Positions 63,477 to 64,000 of a DNA stretch of 64,000 nucleotides are shown here, in pieces. Location: the NCBI GenBank assembly GCA_963576725.1, contig OY755236.1, positions 65,335,379 to 65,399,378 of the forward strand, written 5' to 3'. Origin of the DNA: Azorinus chamasolen. Its lineage: Eukaryota > Mollusca > Bivalvia > Cardiida > Solecurtidae. A program made the translations under genes and the position numbers. Under the pieces are notes generated by a model. The model searched no databases. It was not told where the DNA came from and was given only the letters and a program-made list of their open reading frames with translations. The first letter of the stretch is position 1. Each line of letters starts with the position of its first letter.

Positions 63477-63610
63477 CGTTAAGCGCAGGTAGTAGTTTCA
63501 TGCATGGCGAATGTAATGCATTCTAAAACTCCCAGAGGAACTTTCTGAATAACTTTCGTCCTGATTAAGCTACCACCCAACTCAAAATCTAGAATTTTAA
63601 AGTCTACTGT
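63477..63610. mobile_element. D2 palindrome, decayed
   Basis: GTTAAGCGCAGGTAGTAGTTTCATGC..ACTCCCAGAGGAACTTTCTGAATAACTTTCG..GATTAAGCTACCACCC..TCTACTGTA. Confidence 0.45.
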
Positions 63611-63649
63611 ATCTGCGTTCTGTCTCATAACGTCAGTGGTCGCTGTATG

Positions 63650-64000
63650 CGTTTTACATGGTACATTTACTTCTATGCGTTTTTTGTTACCTTTGTAAAA
63701 CAGAGGTTAAGAAAAAAATATATAGATCCTGAATCTGGTTTCTGTCATTGTATAAACTTCGGAGTTTATAATGCCACTACAAAAATCCAACAAATGAAAA
63801 GTCATTGCCGTTATTACATGTACTTGCAAGAATCATTAATGAGGCAAAGGCTTAAGTGTGAGTATTCTGAATGAGGATGCAGATACCATTTTGTCGACCC
63901 ATCACATTTCTATGCCACTGTTTGTTAACGACCATGTTACCCTTCACATTATAATAGCATACATACAATAGAACCTGTCTTAAGCGGTCATCAAAAAGGT
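63650..64000. mobile_element. Decayed family A copy and start of a D-type element
   Basis: TATGCGTTTTTTGTTACC..TATAGATCCTGAATCTG..ATAATGCCACTAC..AATGAGGCAAAGGCTTAAG is an eroded reversed A. TACAATAGAACCTGTCTTAAGCGG (from ~63966) is a D-like left end cut by the window. Confidence 0.4.

Noticed and set aside
1..64000. Rho-independent terminators at the many GC-rich stem-loops with T runs
   Set aside because: The stems belong to dispersed transposon palindromes in animal DNA; bacterial terminators do not apply.

Overview
This 64 kb window looks like intergenic and intronic DNA of an A+T-rich, repeat-dense animal genome. I infer a bivalve mollusc from three things: a tRNA-headed SINE, hundreds of bases of 'pearl'/Helitron-like elements carrying internal tandem repeats, and a very high density of short palindromic MITEs. 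There is no operon, ribosome-binding site, rRNA gene, functional tRNA gene or CRISPR array. No transposase, Rep/helicase or viral gene is visible, so nearly all the mobile DNA here is non-autonomous.

Gene content. One protein-coding gene is well supported, on the minus strand: coding exons 36862-38060, 28005-28188 and 27035-27091, with matching splice phases and a 479-residue product. The protein starts MGTCYS (candidate N-myristoylation and palmitoylation), is low-complexity and Ser-rich in the middle, and ends in a short coiled coil. I do not recognise the family. A 3' splice site lies 16 bases upstream of its ATG, so a non-coding 5' exon must exist. A plausible first exon and promoter (two CACGTG boxes, a YY1-like motif, a good 5' splice site) lies at 54377-54620, at one edge of a ~3.4 kb MITE-free block. 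The only other coding remnant I trust is a 5'-truncated non-LTR reverse-transcriptase tail (55258-55791) with one in-frame stop.

Repeat layer 1, TTAA MITEs. Names used below are mine. Elements are bounded by TTAA and start CCCTTT or CCCATT, which suggests non-autonomous piggyBac-type MITEs. Family A: TTAACCCTTTACTCCATGAA.., ~245 bp, the commonest. Family B: TTAACCCTTTCCCTGTTCTA.., ~250 bp. Family C: TTAACCCATTCCCTCATAGG.., with a GAGCATTTGCTCC palindrome. Family E: TTAACTCTTTGCATGCTA.., with a GTTTGGATCC core. Families F and F2: ends near CCTTTGAATG. Family G: TTAACYCTTCKCTTGCT.., two copies. A, B, F and G share one type of palindromic core, GCAAACAGAG-(C/T)AGACCC-(T/A)-GATCAGACGGCTCC plus its inverse. 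Orientation (+) means the left end named here comes first.

Repeat layer 2. Family D (CAGTAAAACCTCTCTATA.. ends, TA target duplications, near-perfect palindrome; D2 is a diverged relative) is Tc1/mariner-like. Layer 3 is Helitron-like 'ACAAGAG' elements: a 5' ACAAGAG next to a small perfect hairpin, then 2-10 tandem units of 145-170 bp, then a simple-sequence tract, then a 3' hairpin. Two of these (14764-16306 and 60162-61853) carry a dense cluster of nuclear-receptor-like half-sites in almost every unit. Several insert into family A MITEs, so the order of insertion can be read directly.

Layout. 1-27034: repeats only. 27035-38076: the gene's coding exons and MITE-filled introns. 38077-54376: probable 5'-UTR intron, again MITE-filled, with a SINE and a 2 kb satellite-bearing element. 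54377-56900: promoter candidate and LINE relic, without MITEs. 56901-64000: repeats, including the second receptor-element array.
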